A stretch of 64,000 nucleotides of DNA from Rhipicephalus microplus (Eukaryota; Arthropoda; Arachnida; Ixodida; Ixodidae): the NCBI RefSeq assembly GCF_043290135.1, contig NC_134710.1, forward strand, positions 461,753,376 through 461,817,375. Direction: 5' to 3'. Below the pieces are notes generated by a model, which was not told the DNA's origin, searched no databases, and worked only from the letters and a program-made list of their open reading frames with translations. A program made the translations under genes and the position numbers. Every line of letters begins with the position of its first letter. Positions within the stretch are counted from its first letter, which is position 1. Shown here in pieces: positions 63,679 through 64,000 of the stretch.

Positions 63679-64000
63679 TGTCACGGGGGCGTGACGGGGA
63701 CACTGGGAGCAGACTGTGATTGCGAGATGAAACTGTTTATTCGGCTGAACTTGTGGCCCATAAACTGAAGGTTAGATTACAGTGATTCCCACTGGCTCTG
63801 ATAGCAGTAAACAGAATGTTGGCCATTGATTAACTGGCAAGTGGTGAGGTGCATCAGCATTTATACATTTGCCATCAACTATTCTAGCATTCTCGTTAGC
63901 AGTTACCTAGGTTCCAGAATATTCTGCAATGTTCCAGAAGTGGGCGCAATCTTGACAAAGTGATCTACTGCAGTCTTGAAGCTTCTTGAACATCGCAGGT
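63679..64000 (-). repeat. Gypsy F 5' LTR (continues past window end)
   Basis: Starts TGTCACGGGGGCGTGACGGG on the plus strand, which is the LTR end in element orientation. AATAAA (minus strand) near 63742-63737 would be the R/U5 poly(A) signal. The opposite LTR edge is outside the window, so LTR length is unknown. Confidence 0.6.
63912..63990. promoter_or_regulatory. Heat-shock-element-like arrays in the gypsy F LTR
   Basis: Units spaced exactly five bases apart: TTC 63912, GAA 63917, TTC 63922, CAA 63927 (one mismatch), TTC 63932, GAA 63937. A second perfect three-unit site has GAA 63978, TTC 63983 and GAA 63988. HSF trimers bind inverted nGAAn units with this spacing. Position upstream of the LTR poly(A) region, in element orientation, fits the U3 promoter. 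Confidence 0.65.

Larger units (their letters stand above)
63229..64000 (-). mobile_element. Ty3/gypsy element F: 5' LTR, primer-binding site and gag scrap
   Basis: On the minus strand an LTR runs in from beyond the window and ends CCCCGTGACA at 63679. Two bases later comes TGGTGGAGGTGCTG (63676-63663), identical to the site of gypsy D. Inside, the frame 63477-63229 has ADIVRQKIRLSINIAE and AMSYAAAARHYTPP, a gypsy gag fragment; the N-terminal gag is mostly deleted and the element breaks off near 63290. Confidence 0.7.

Noticed and set aside
1..64000. CRISPR arrays, bacterial operons, rRNA genes
   Set aside because: No spaced direct repeats of CRISPR type, no ribosome-binding-site-led gene clusters and no rRNA-like sequence were seen; the DNA is clearly eukaryotic.

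Overview
This is animal nuclear DNA, most probably from an ixodid (hard) tick. Coding exons carry GT/AG introns, there are no bacterial operons, and the sequence is crowded with Ty3/gypsy, I-type LINE, Penelope-like and tRNA-derived SINE sequences of the kinds that fill tick genomes. The tick assignment is an inference from repeat style; no species-diagnostic gene was searched.

Region 1 (1-27,050) is a repeat graveyard. Two I-superfamily LINEs lie head-to-tail on the minus strand (about 170-6,044 and 6,045-10,978) and share the same 5' end. They are followed by a gypsy RNase H/integrase scrap (11,105-12,060, +), a Penelope-like 3' end (about 12,171-12,780, +), a 5' part of a gypsy element on the minus strand (12,783-16,026), a nearly complete gypsy on the plus strand (16,027-about 23,935) and a gypsy gag scrap (25,730-26,905, +). 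The plus-strand gypsy is split by an open antisense RT/RNase H/integrase block from another gypsy (17,446-about 20,150).

Region 2 (27,245-50,812) is a host gene on the minus strand. I could assemble eight exons with consistent GT/AG sites and phases into one open 388-codon frame encoding a BEN-domain protein: a conserved N-terminal module, a basic/coiled-coil segment, a proline-rich exon and a C-terminal BEN domain. Its 11-kb fifth intron holds a 7.6-kb element (30,581-38,226) with 17-bp perfect terminal inverted repeats, a 4-bp target duplication and dense GGGTGY/RCACCC hexamer arrays inside both ends. That element in turn contains an imperfect palindrome of about 2.3 kb made of two head-to-head Penelope-like 3' halves, a satellite block, a SINE and possible captured exons. 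Other introns hold a PIF/Harbinger-type element with TAA duplications, a pogo/Tigger-like remnant, hairpin elements and SINEs.

Region 3 (53,570-62,472, +) is a spliced transposase-like gene distantly resembling the tnp2/Transposase_21 family. Four exons share phase-1 junctions, but the gene is broken by two in-frame TAG codons and one T-run frameshift. Its introns have received SINEs, a TTAA-flanked inverted-repeat element and a LINE 3' end.

Region 4 (63,229-64,000, -) is the 5' end of another gypsy element running off the window. It has the same primer-binding site as the 16-24 kb gypsy, and its LTR carries two arrays of perfectly phased heat-shock-element units.

The only apparently intact host gene is the BEN gene. 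Everything else is mobile DNA in various states of decay, with several clear nesting relationships.
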